From contig JAKUQS010000003.1 of assembly GCA_022451485.1 (NCBI GenBank), positions 146,265-210,264 of the forward strand: a stretch of DNA of 64,000 nucleotides, read 5' to 3'. Numbering within the stretch: the first letter of the stretch is position 1; every line of letters begins with the position of its first letter. The position numbers and the translations under genes are program-made. Below the pieces are notes generated by a model. The model was not told where the DNA came from and made no database searches. It worked only from the letters and a program-made list of their open reading frames with translations. Source of the DNA: Gammaproteobacteria bacterium (GTDB taxonomy: Bacteria > Pseudomonadota > Gammaproteobacteria > Arenicellales > UBA868). This document shows, piece by piece, positions 56,342 to 64,000 of the stretch.

Positions 56342-57133
56342 TCACACCCAGGGGCGGCCAAATTCACCGAGTGTAAAGTCATTACCTTCGTGTCTGTTTT
56401 GACCACGCACCATCTCGATCGGCAGAGTACTCCAATCTGCCGAGGCATCAGGCATTTCTCGATAGACCCAGGACGTCGCTGGCATATAACGCAACGCTAA
56501 ACCTGCACGACGGCGCTTGGAAGTATTCGCAGCGGAGCCGTGCACGATGCCAATATCGTGGAGGGAAACCTGGCCGGCTTCAAGCTCAATAACGTGTGCC
56601 TTACTCTCATCGATTTCATCAGCATCAATTTTTCGATTGAGCGTCGAATCTGGATCGTCAATCAACGTTAGATCATGATAGTCGCCCCGATGCGAGCCGG
56701 GGATCACCTGCATCGCGCCGTTGTCTGCATCAACATTATCTAACGCAAGCCAAACGGTCACTGAAGCCAAGGGCGTGACAGGCCAAAATGGGCCATCCTG
56801 GTGCCAAAGAACTCGACGACTACTCTCCGCAGGCTTGCAAAACAAGTGTGTGAAAAGCAGAACCAAGTCGGGCCCCATAACCGCCTCTGCCATATCGAGG
56901 ATGCGAACATCGTGTGCCAGTGCGTGAAATGCCTTCTGGCCTTGCACACCGTAGGGTTTACCGCCATTGAGATGCGGATTCATTAACCGGTCGGGAAGAA
57001 TATCCGGGTTGTCTGACAAGACACCATCTAATGCGGCACGCAACACCTCAAGTTCTTTCCCGCTGAATCGAAATCCAGCCGGAACGACATAACCATCACG
57101 ATGATAAGCGGCAACCTCGGCCTCGGTAATCAT
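56342..57133 (-). CDS. PhyH-family Fe(II)/2-oxoglutarate dioxygenase
   Basis: 263 residues with an N-terminal helix (MITEAEVAAYHRDGYVV) typical of the family. The iron ligands are His and Asp in VLWHQDGPFWP and His in DIGIVHGSAANTS, followed by Arg in RRAGLALRYMP. The PGSHRGDYH block is conserved. It resembles ectoine-hydroxylase-like and other PhyH proteins of marine bacteria, but the substrate is not readable. It is distinct from the other PhyH gene at 16.4 kb. The neighbouring hydratase gene is on the same strand, 220 bases upstream. Confidence 0.86.
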   Translation of the reverse strand: MITEAEVAAYHRDGYVVPAGFRFSGKELEVLRAALDGVLSDNPDILPDRLMNPHLNGGKPYGVQGQKAFHALAHDVRILDMAEAVMGPDLVLLFTHLFCKPAESSRRVLWHQDGPFWPVTPLASVTVWLALDNVDADNGAMQVIPGSHRGDYHDLTLIDDPDSTLNRKIDADEIDESKAHVIELEAGQVSLHDIGIVHGSAANTSKRRRAGLALRYMPATSWVYREMPDASADWSTLPIEMVRGQNRHEGNDFTLGEFGRPWV

Positions 57134-57353
57134 GGTGGTCTTATCCTCTCACTTAGCAGCGACCATCACAGTTTATCGCCTCTTTCTTTCGATGTCTTAA
57201 CGACCTACACTTTTATTGATCAGGATCGCGATCGTATGAGCTAAGCTTTGTGGTGCTGTGGTGACAATCATCATTTTTTGGCGTTAGCCTTTTACGGGCT
57301 GCTTTTAAGCAAACAGTCGCCGAAGTTAGGGCAACTACGGACTGTCACCTCAC

Positions 57354-58145
57354 TTAAACGAACGTCGCCCCCACATTGCCGAATGCCGACGAAGTAACAT
57401 CAACGCGGGTTTTATCGCCAAGGGGTATCGGCGGTCCAAACGCACCGGTCAGTATCAAGTCGCCCGCTTGGAGTCGTTGACCTGACTCGGCGAGTCTTTC
57501 GACCAGCCACTTGATAGCGGACAGAATATCTCCGGGCCATTGAATCGAGGCCCAAGAGTCCACTATGGCACCGTCAAACACGAGAGTGAGATCCGTCGTC
57601 AGTAATGCCGCAGGATCAGGCACCGGCCGTCCACGAACCACCCCGGCGTGAATGGCATTGTTCGCAATCAACTCATGACCGTTGGGTGCCTCACCGCGCA
57701 TCACTTTGTTATGAATCTCTATGACGGGATACACCGCTTCAATCGCGGAGGTAATCTCTTTAGTCGATGTGTGGCCCGGACTGATTGCGCTATTCAGCGT
57801 AACGGCAAATTCTGCCTCCAGCGCGAGATTGGCGAAGCCTGCCTTGCTAAGGACCGCCTCGTCGGCATGCTGTTCGTTCGACCAGAGCCGGCCCCAAACC
57901 GGGTGGGACAGACCCATTGCCTTTTGATTGCTATCACAAACGCAACCGATCTTGTATCCGACCACAGATTCACCACGTTGCTCTCGAAGATGGGTCACTG
58001 CAGTCTGCACTCGCCAGGCATCTGGGACTCCGAGTCGCAAACCATCCGCAAAGATCTTACCGGGTTCAACGGCATCATAGTCCGCCAGCATCTGATGCGC
58101 GATGGTGTTCAGCGTGTCTTCCTCTAGTTGTGCCATATTTGCCAT
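57354..58145 (-). CDS. 2-oxopent-4-enoate hydratase-like protein (MhpD/FAH family)
   Basis: Hydratase or decarboxylase of the fumarylacetoacetate hydrolase superfamily, 263 residues. Recognised blocks include VGYKIGCVCDSNQKAMGLSHPVWGRL, the metal-binding Glu pair in LALEAEFAV and the conserved ILTGAFGPPIPL near the end. Family members hydrate 2-oxo-4-pentenoate in aromatic meta-cleavage pathways. No ring-cleavage dioxygenase or aldolase of that pathway is nearby, so a different 2-oxo-acid substrate is possible. The ATG at 58145 follows an in-frame TTG. It diverges from the DapA-like gene. Confidence 0.83.
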   Translation of the reverse strand: MANMAQLEEDTLNTIAHQMLADYDAVEPGKIFADGLRLGVPDAWRVQTAVTHLREQRGESVVGYKIGCVCDSNQKAMGLSHPVWGRLWSNEQHADEAVLSKAGFANLALEAEFAVTLNSAISPGHTSTKEITSAIEAVYPVIEIHNKVMRGEAPNGHELIANNAIHAGVVRGRPVPDPAALLTTDLTLVFDGAIVDSWASIQWPGDILSAIKWLVERLAESGQRLQAGDLILTGAFGPPIPLGDKTRVDVTSSAFGNVGATFV

Positions 58146-58318
58146 CAAGTTATCTGGTTTAATCCAAAAGGATACTACTAATCACTGGTGGTAAATACCG
58201 TCGCCATCGCCTACGCCAGAAAAATCCGAACCTAGCCGACTTCTGTTTAAAGCGTGACAGACAATACACATAAAATACAACAGGACATACTGTTCAATCT
58301 TCAAATGGAGTGCGGTCA

Positions 58319-59194
58319 ATGAATCAAGAACGCTTCGCCGGAGCGGCTGTCGCCACGCCTTTAACACCGGACCTTGGTATTGACCATGCCTGCCTTGTCA
58401 CACACATCACACAACTGCTTGAACGTGGCATTGATCTGCTGACCTTGTTCGGCACGACCGGTGAGGGCGCGAGCTTTTCACGCACTGAGCGAAATGAAGC
58501 GATACGACGGTGCCGGGAGGCGGGCATCAGCACTGACCAGCTAGGCAGCGGTGTCTTCGCACTGTCATCCGTTCATGCGGGAGACGACGCGCGTGCTGCC
58601 TTCGACAATGGGTGTGGCCATGTCTTGCTTGCTCCACCTTGCTACTTCAAGAGTCTCGACGACGAAGGGCTCTATCGTTGGTTCAGCGAAGCAATCGAAT
58701 CAGCTGGCGCAAACCCAGGGCAGTTTGTGCTCTATCACATCCCTGGCATGACCCAGGTGGAACTGAGTGTCGAACTGGTCAGCCGCCTGGCCGCGCAGTT
58801 TCCAGGTGTTGTTACCGGCGTTAAAGACAGCTCCGGCAACTGGTCACATACAGAACGACTCATTAGGGAGCGCGATACGCTAAATGTTTTCGTGGGGCAC
58901 GAAGGGCAACTAGAACGCGGCATGCGAATTGGAGCATCCGGCGCCATCGCCGGGAGTGCCAACATCCTGCCCGAAGTGATCAAGGCTATTGTTCATGATG
59001 ACAACAAAGAACCCAACCTGCCGCTGCTCATTGATGAACTACTCAAGTATCCGATTATTCCAGCGGTCAAGGCGTTGATCGCGTCTCGTCTTGATGCTCC
59101 TGCTTGGTTGCGCGTTAGACCACCATTAACTCAACTGGCATCGACACAAATCAAATCGTTGGGTGAGCGACTAGATGCGCTGTTTCCGAACTGA
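58319..59194 (+). CDS. DapA/NAL-superfamily aldolase or dehydratase, not DapA itself
   Basis: Class I (Schiff-base) aldolase superfamily protein of 291 residues. GTTGE (46-50), Tyr139 and Schiff-base Lys169 (TGVKDSSGN) are present. The PGRT arginine of true dihydrodipicolinate synthase is Met here (HIPGMTQ), and PYYNK is PCYFK, so the substrate differs from aspartate semialdehyde. Candidates are keto-deoxy sugar acids or 2-oxo-glutarate semialdehyde-type compounds; I cannot choose. The ATG at 58319 has GGAG 8 bases upstream. dapA proper is at 22.9 kb. It diverges from the hydratase gene, with which it may form one catabolic unit. Confidence 0.85.
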   Translation: MNQERFAGAAVATPLTPDLGIDHACLVTHITQLLERGIDLLTLFGTTGEGASFSRTERNEAIRRCREAGISTDQLGSGVFALSSVHAGDDARAAFDNGCGHVLLAPPCYFKSLDDEGLYRWFSEAIESAGANPGQFVLYHIPGMTQVELSVELVSRLAAQFPGVVTGVKDSSGNWSHTERLIRERDTLNVFVGHEGQLERGMRIGASGAIAGSANILPEVIKAIVHDDNKEPNLPLLIDELLKYPIIPAVKALIASRLDAPAWLRVRPPLTQLASTQIKSLGERLDALFPN

Positions 59195-59392
59195 CGCCCA
59201 CCAAATCCGCTAACCCATCAATACTTTTAGTTTTCGTCATCTACGACAATCCGTAACGTTAACAAGTAACCAGCCGTGGACATGCTATCGATGATACAAA
59301 TAACTACCGACCATTTACCACAGTGCCACTCTTACGACCTCAAGAATCAGTCATAATATTGAGCTCGAAAGTTGGATATCCCGAATCCAGTG

Positions 59393-60019
59393 ATGTCGTA
59401 CCGACTTTTTTACGCTGAACAAAGCGCCGCGATGGGCGTTCGAGTTCTTTTAGAAGAACTCGCTCAGCCGTATGAGCTAATTGAGACTGATATCTCTTCC
59501 AACTCTCCCCGCTCGCCAGCGCTGTTGAGATTAAACCCCAATGGATGGATTCCGGTACTTATCTGGGAAAAAGGAGCCGTCTATGAATGTGGGGCCATTG
59601 TGACTTTCTTATGCGATCGCCATCCACAAGCGGGTTTGGCGCCGAGCGCCGAAGATGCTAATCGAGGGAGGTTTTTACAATGGCTGTTTTTTTTCTCGAG
59701 CTCCCTGCAGAACGCCTATCAGATGACTTACTACCCTGACAGGTTTTGCCAGGAAGAAACAGATCAAGGCAGCGTTAAACAGCGATCGGTCTCGCGATTA
59801 CGAGAACTGTGGCAAGTGGTTGATGACGCAATCGGAGATCAACAATGGTTACTGGGAAGCCACTTCACCGCGGTCGATATTTATCTTTTTATGCTAACTA
59901 CTTGGCTTCGAGACGAACATGGCCATCCACGAGTTCAGGAATTTTCTAACGTCAGCCGTATAGCAACTGCAGTGATGAAACGTCCCTCAGTACGGATGGT
60001 GTACTCGTCTTCTCAATAA
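59393..60019 (+). CDS. Glutathione S-transferase-like protein
   Basis: About 208 residues with a thioredoxin-like N-terminal domain (MSYRLFYAEQSAAMGVRVLLEEL, then NPNGWIPVL and YECGAIVTFLCDRHP) and a helical C-terminal domain with FTAVDIYLFMLTTW. The substrate is unknown. The ATG at 59393 is chosen; upstream TTG and GTG codons are in frame. Its last 16 codons lie inside a 140-base direct repeat whose other copy is at the right edge of the window. It converges with the PilY1-like gene, 12 bases between stops. Confidence 0.83.
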   Translation: MSYRLFYAEQSAAMGVRVLLEELAQPYELIETDISSNSPRSPALLRLNPNGWIPVLIWEKGAVYECGAIVTFLCDRHPQAGLAPSAEDANRGRFLQWLFFFSSSLQNAYQMTYYPDRFCQEETDQGSVKQRSVSRLRELWQVVDDAIGDQQWLLGSHFTAVDIYLFMLTTWLRDEHGHPRVQEFSNVSRIATAVMKRPSVRMVYSSSQ

Positions 60020-60107
60020 ACTCGACTATCGTTAATTCGATGAATTTAGTAATACCGCACCAGACTGACGAGAGGTAGGCATTAACTTGGCAGGCGTTTT
60101 AGATGAC
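59968..60107. repeat. Direct repeat, copy 1
   Basis: 140 bases that recur at 63861-64000 with a single difference (C at 60030, T at 63923) and the same orientation, offset 3893 bases. This copy spans the end of the GST gene, the 12-base gap and the 3' end of the PilY1-like gene. The match may continue beyond the window on the second side. Confidence 0.97.
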
Positions 60108-63100
60108 GAATTTTTTGGCGATGTCTTACCCTCGAGTCTCGGCTTCAACTGGGACCAACTTAACCGGCCGGGTTTAAGCCGTGGGCGTCGTTTTTTGAGT
60201 TTGGTCTGTTTTAAATAAAGCGAACCGTACCTTTTGGTTACCGCTGTCACCTGAGTATCGCCAGCGTGCGCCGGGGCACCTAGATTGTATTCATCCGGAC
60301 CGGTCTTTCGGCCCGCATATCCAGAACCCTTATCCTTACCTGCATCAACACCGGTAAACGCATCCTTCGCGGTTAACTTGCCATCCCCATCGATATCAAA
60401 GGCTGCATCATCCGGACTGCCTCCGTTCACTGTCTTAACCATCATTTCCCAACCCGCACTCAAATTCGAATTCTCCTCTGGAACCAAGGTATTGAAATAG
60501 ACCAGGTTATTCCTTACTAATGATCTGTAAATGACTCTCTCCTGCTCCGCCGGTAAGTCGATATACCAGCCGTAATCCCCCCCCACACCACCACTACGCC
60601 CGGCTTTGTAATCGATCGTTAGGTGAGGATCGGTCACTCGTGCCTTCTTATTACTCAAGAGGAAAGTTTGCGGTACAAGGTGACGGCGCTGCAGCGCACC
60701 TCGCCCCTGATCCCAAACGCCATAAAAAGCTTGTTTCACACTTTGTGCCTTCTCTGACTCTTCCCGATAGGTGCCGGTACCAAATAACACCATCGCATTA
60801 GGCGACTTGGCGTCCCTGATGGTCGGGTGACGAATGATCGACGGCCTGACTGTGATCGGCTGGCCATCGCCTGTCGTAAATAATGGCTTTCCCTTGAACT
60901 CCGGCGCGATACCCCAGTCCGCCGGATTGGACGAACTCACATCAAACACCCACATATTTCCATAAAGATCTCCAGCGTATATGCGATCCGTCGTACCGTT
61001 ACGATCAACATCAACCGCCTCGACAGAAGACAAGCCATTGCGCCTGCTAGCACGCACCTCGCCGACTGGAATACGCCAATAATTCTTTTTCTGAGACCAG
61101 GAACCACCCATCCCGCCGCTGATCGACGCGATAAACAACTGCGCTTTACCGCTGTCCTTATCAGCGAACAGCTCACGGGGATTGTCGACCGTGTCGCCAT
61201 TGCCAAAGATGACCATCGAATCCCCATTGTTCATCTGTGCCGCCACCGGCTGGCTATAGCTATAACCCATGTGCGAATCATCGGCATCGTGAACAGCGCC
61301 TTGGCTGGTTGAACAACCCTGCTTATGACAGCCCATGAACTCCCACAACACAATGTCGCTCGCATTCTTTTCTGAAAAGTCCGAAGGATTTGTCACGTCC
61401 AGGGCAAAAATTCCTCGAGCACCGCGATTAAGCGAGCCAAACAACAGTGTGCGCCAACCTTTACGGCTACCGGTTAACTTCACATCAAACACCGCCGGTG
61501 TGCCATCGACGTAGGCTTTACGTGCCTGATTGGGATCGGACAGGCTGTGCCAGCCACCTGTTAGGCCAGTGCCGTTGAGACTTGCTGGCAGGTAGGCCAA
61601 GATTTCCTTACCGGTATTCGCATCAAAGCCGTGCAAGAACCCGTCGTTACTACCTGCGTACACCACGGTCGGGCGACTCTTCACTTTATTTGCGAAGGCG
61701 CGATAATCGGCACTGGATCCCAGATAAGGCGCACCGACCACCACCGGTGCCGAATGGCCAAATTCGCCGAGCACTCCTGCAGGATCACGCTTTTGAAACT
61801 TGTAGTGGGATAACCGATCCGTGTGATTTAATTCTTCTGTATGGAGTTTCAGGTTTTTCCAGTCACGCCGTCCTTCATATGTCTTCTCCCCACGCATATA
61901 CATCAACCGCGCCAGAGCGATCTCATCAGTAGCCCAGAAAGTATCTTCAAAAAGATTTCCCTCCAAATCATAGGTCAACTTGTCAAATTTCCTAGTAGCC
62001 GTCCTCAATGCCGACAACAATGGATTGATTTTCTCTCTCACTACTGAGGACAGCGCTGGACAGGAGTCAGCTGTGATGCTCTCTAACGCTTTAATAACCC
62101 GTGGCACAAACTCCTGAAAATAAACACAGTGACCGACTTCATGACTCAATATGCGTCGCATATCTGGAGCCCACCTGGCGGCCCCATATCGATGAACAGG
62201 AAAAGTCTGCTGCCACGTTGGCATATAAACATCACAGTTATACCTGGCTGTGCCCATCGCAACGGCGCAACGACCGGCTGCATCTGTGTAAGACCAATAT
62301 TGGTAAGAGAGCCTTCCATAAATTACCGCGGCTGCCCATTCGGGGGGGCCATCATCACCCTTTTGCAAACGACTCCATACGCCCGGGTTTAGCTTACGCA
62401 ACAGCTTACCGGAGTCCGTCCAAAGATCTGCCCAGCTCCCAGCTACTTTTCTGACACCACAGGTAAAAGTAATCTTGTTGGGTCGAGTCGGCACATCTGG
62501 ATTAGGAACGACAATGTCCGCCGGGCAAGTACCATCAATGAGTTCGGTCTTGAAGTCTGCTTTGATCGGATCGTTGAAATATTTCCAGCGGGCGATCAAT
62601 AGATCATCTCGTTGCGCCCGCGACAGATCAGTCCAACGAAATGGAACACCCTGCCGACTCTGCCCATTCCACGTCAGCATTACCCGTTTAGCAGGCACGA
62701 TACTCGATGACTCGGTCTGAGCTTTCCACAGCGGCGTCGAACTGATGTTTCCATCAGAACTGATCGAGAACGCCAGAAGATCACCGGACAATTTGTCCGG
62801 ATCACTCGACGTCACGTAGACTCGCGATGGCTTTCCCTTTGAGTCATAAGAAAATGCAACATGGCTTCCGACTCTTGCCGCTGTCGGCACTGAGGGGTAA
62901 TGTTTATCCTTTCCGGATCCACGCAGTCTTGCGACCTCTTTTAGAATCTCAGAAACGGGTCTTTCTTCAGACACCTCACCTAGATAGTGGGACTCGACAA
63001 TCGTCGGCAACACGATAACGCCGTCTTTGGGTGGTGGTTTGCGAAACGGTCTCTGTCGTGCACCCTTTGAATAGGTAGCAATAAGACTGCCATCCGCACA

Positions 63101-63616
63101 GTTATATGCATTGCCGTCCCAAAGGTGTCCATCTCTAAACTCACCAACCCTTTTCTCCGAGTCACCCCTGACATCGCAATCAGCTACCTCGCCAGTCCCA
63201 TGGAGCACGTTGTCCTTCCATCCGCCGACGTACTTACGGCCATCGGGCCATGTAAAAGTACCCTTACCATGCCTTTTCCCCTCCTTGAATTGACCAACAT
63301 ACTTCATGCCATCGGCCCATGTCTGGGCACCTCGGCCATGTGGTCTGTAGTTCTTCCATTCCCCAACGTACTGGTAACCGTCTGGCCGGGTATAGCTCCC
63401 CTTGCTGAAGTCCCAATCCTTAAACTCACCGACGTACTTTGAACCATCAGCATAGGTATAACTTCCCTCCCTGTACCAATGGCCGTCCTTGTATTCCTCG
63501 CTGGTAAATTCGAATCCTGCAAAGGCCGAGTTCGAGAAAACCAATAAAAACAACAAGGCCAGCAAACGTCGTTTGGGAAAGCTTTTTCTAACCATTTCAA
63601 ACCACGCTAGACGCAT
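60032..63616 (-). CDS. Exported MORN-repeat / PilY1-type beta-propeller protein with embedded HEVGH segment
   Basis: 1194 residues from the ATG at 63614-63616, which has AGGAG 6 bases upstream. A signal peptide ends near residue 33 (SNSAFA). Residues about 44-180 hold four or five MORN repeats (DGxxYVGxWK pattern). The 250-345 region resembles the PilY1 N-terminal module. About 345-565 is an unusual segment with several cysteines and HEVGH at 492-496 (62129-62143), a zinc-metallopeptidase signature. From about 615 on it is a PilY1 beta-propeller (SAPVVVGAP, GSNDGFLHGF, LLFGSLNRGARG). A calcium loop DVDRNGTTD lies at 869-877 and an EF-hand-like DIDGDGKLTAKD near 1115. PilY1 proteins act in type IV pili and calcium-dependent adhesion. 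No other pil genes are nearby. Confidence 0.85.
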   Translation of the reverse strand: MRLAWFEMVRKSFPKRRLLALLFLLVFSNSAFAGFEFTSEEYKDGHWYREGSYTYADGSKYVGEFKDWDFSKGSYTRPDGYQYVGEWKNYRPHGRGAQTWADGMKYVGQFKEGKRHGKGTFTWPDGRKYVGGWKDNVLHGTGEVADCDVRGDSEKRVGEFRDGHLWDGNAYNCADGSLIATYSKGARQRPFRKPPPKDGVIVLPTIVESHYLGEVSEERPVSEILKEVARLRGSGKDKHYPSVPTAARVGSHVAFSYDSKGKPSRVYVTSSDPDKLSGDLLAFSISSDGNISSTPLWKAQTESSSIVPAKRVMLTWNGQSRQGVPFRWTDLSRAQRDDLLIARWKYFNDPIKADFKTELIDGTCPADIVVPNPDVPTRPNKITFTCGVRKVAGSWADLWTDSGKLLRKLNPGVWSRLQKGDDGPPEWAAAVIYGRLSYQYWSYTDAAGRCAVAMGTARYNCDVYMPTWQQTFPVHRYGAARWAPDMRRILSHEVGHCVYFQEFVPRVIKALESITADSCPALSSVVREKINPLLSALRTATRKFDKLTYDLEGNLFEDTFWATDEIALARLMYMRGEKTYEGRRDWKNLKLHTEELNHTDRLSHYKFQKRDPAGVLGEFGHSAPVVVGAPYLGSSADYRAFANKVKSRPTVVYAGSNDGFLHGFDANTGKEILAYLPASLNGTGLTGGWHSLSDPNQARKAYVDGTPAVFDVKLTGSRKGWRTLLFGSLNRGARGIFALDVTNPSDFSEKNASDIVLWEFMGCHKQGCSTSQGAVHDADDSHMGYSYSQPVAAQMNNGDSMVIFGNGDTVDNPRELFADKDSGKAQLFIASISGGMGGSWSQKKNYWRIPVGEVRASRRNGLSSVEAVDVDRNGTTDRIYAGDLYGNMWVFDVSSSNPADWGIAPEFKGKPLFTTGDGQPITVRPSIIRHPTIRDAKSPNAMVLFGTGTYREESEKAQSVKQAFYGVWDQGRGALQRRHLVPQTFLLSNKKARVTDPHLTIDYKAGRSGGVGGDYGWYIDLPAEQERVIYRSLVRNNLVYFNTLVPEENSNLSAGWEMMVKTVNGGSPDDAAFDIDGDGKLTAKDAFTGVDAGKDKGSGYAGRKTGPDEYNLGAPAHAGDTQVTAVTKRYGSLYLKQTKLKKRRPRLKPGRLSWSQLKPRLEGKTSPKNSSSKTPAKLMPTSRQSGAVLLNSSN

Positions 63617-63723
63617 AACCGCTCCTGATGGGCCGCTGCTCCCAACCACCTGCCGCTACAGTATAGGCGGACTAATTCGATATCAAATTAATTCATGATG
63701 GCTTGGGAATGGGTTCCGCATGG

Positions 63724-63819
63724 GTCATGCATAATGGATGCCCAAGGTTGCAATGTCGTGAAAAGACACTGCATAAGGCAATGCGTAAATGATTAATTTA
63801 ATAAAAAGTCATGCATAAT
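63724..63819. promoter_or_regulatory. Pair of 12-base direct repeats upstream of the PilY1-like gene
   Basis: GTCATGCATAAT occurs at 63724-63735 and again at 63808-63819, in the same orientation and 84 bases apart (about eight helical turns). Each contains the palindrome ATGCAT. The sites lie 108-203 bases before the start of the PilY1-like gene and could bind a regulator. A weak promoter-like pair (TTGATA / TATACT, 63660-63686, 15-base spacer) lies closer to the gene. Confidence 0.4.
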
Positions 63820-63861
63820 TTAAACCAGCATGGCGCTGATTAAGAAACAGCGATAATTGAT

Positions 63862-63912
63862 GCAGTGATGAAACGTCCCTCAGTACGGATGGTGTACTCG
63901 TCTTCTCAATAA
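63862..63912 (+). pseudogene. GST C-terminal remnant
   Basis: Sixteen codons plus a stop identical to the end of the GST gene at 59393-60019 (AVMKRPSVRMVYSSSQ). The upstream part of the gene is absent, so it cannot be functional. It is a passenger left by the duplication of the neighbouring segment. Confidence 0.85.
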
Positions 63913-63924
63913 ACTCGACTATTG

Positions 63925-64000
63925 TTAATTCGATGAATTTAGTAATACCGCACCAGACTGACGAGAGGTAGGCATTAACTTGGCAGGCGTTTTAGATGAC
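63925..64000 (-). CDS. Second copy of the PilY1-like gene, C-terminal end only
   Basis: The last 24 codons and stop of a gene identical in this part to the end of the PilY1-like gene at 60032-63616 (SKTPAKLMPTSRQSGAVLLN and following residues). The rest lies right of position 64000. Whether this copy is full length, identical or diverged cannot be seen. Confidence 0.75.
   Translation of the reverse strand, partial: SSKTPAKLMPTSRQSGAVLLNSSN

Larger units (their letters stand above)
63861..64000. repeat. Direct repeat, copy 2 (cut by the window edge)
   Basis: Second copy of the 140-base repeat at 59968-60107, 139 of 140 bases identical, same orientation. It begins inside a copied GST tail and runs into the 3' end of a second PilY1-like gene. 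Confidence 0.97.

Noticed and set aside
58319..59194. Second dapA
   Set aside because: The carboxylate-binding Arg and the PYYNK motif of true DapA are replaced, so a different substrate is likely.
1..64000. CRISPR arrays, insertion sequences, prophage or integrase genes
   Set aside because: No regular repeat-spacer pattern, transposase, integrase or terminal inverted repeats were found.

Overview
The window reads as a chromosomal segment of a gammaproteobacterium, probably an uncultured marine or aquatic lineage. The inference rests on gene order. Two blocks are typical of that class: lptG-lptF / pepA-holC-valS, and tRNA-Leu-tig-clpP-clpX-lon-hupB-tRNA-Val-tRNA-Asp-ppiD with fabI beside it. 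Single-chain PurL, RsmE/RsmJ and HolC fit the same picture. There are no rRNA genes, CRISPR arrays, phage genes or insertion sequences.

Layout. 1-5.2 kb: heterotetrameric sarcosine oxidase genes soxB-soxD-soxA (soxA runs off the left edge) behind glyA, a unit for sarcosine/glycine one-carbon catabolism. 5.3-7.8 kb: a SEL1/SH3-like/SPOR envelope protein and a QueG-like 4Fe-4S protein. 7.9-18.1 kb: a catabolic stretch with a glycerophosphodiesterase, an acyl-CoA ligase facing a short-chain dehydrogenase, an amidohydrolase followed by an unusual NadC-like protein, a HAD phosphatase, ETF-ubiquinone oxidoreductase, a PhyH dioxygenase and an alpha/beta hydrolase. 18.1-27.2 kb: purL, purC, dapA, an LD-carboxypeptidase, a GNAT, a MaoC hydratase and mmsA, all on the minus strand. 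27.2-34.1 kb: a 546-base stretch with no gene, a small exported protein, an orphan PotD-like binding protein, and an omega-aminotransferase / alanine dehydrogenase / sulfoacetaldehyde acetyltransferase set, which together form a taurine (C2 sulfonate) dissimilation route.

34.2-43.4 kb: LPS export permeases (lptG, lptF), pepA, holC, a small protein of unknown function, valS, an HD hydrolase and a Crp/Fnr regulator. 43.5-54.9 kb: rsmE/rsmJ, fabI, and the folding and proteolysis block (ppiD, tRNA-Asp, tRNA-Val, hupB, lon, clpX, clpP, tig, tRNA-Leu), with a recognisable sigma-32-like promoter before lon and a sigma-70-like promoter before hupB. 55.3-60.0 kb: a DMT exporter, a second PhyH enzyme, a 2-oxopent-4-enoate hydratase-like protein, a DapA-superfamily aldolase and a GST.

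The most unusual part is 60.0-64.0 kb. A single 1194-residue exported protein joins N-terminal MORN repeats, an embedded Cys-containing segment with a HEVGH zinc-protease signature, and a PilY1-type beta-propeller with calcium loops. A 140-base direct repeat (one mismatch) lies at its 3' end and again upstream of its start. The second copy contains the end of another copy of the same gene plus the tail of the neighbouring GST gene. The locus therefore looks like a tandem duplication with a 3893-base period that continues beyond the right edge.
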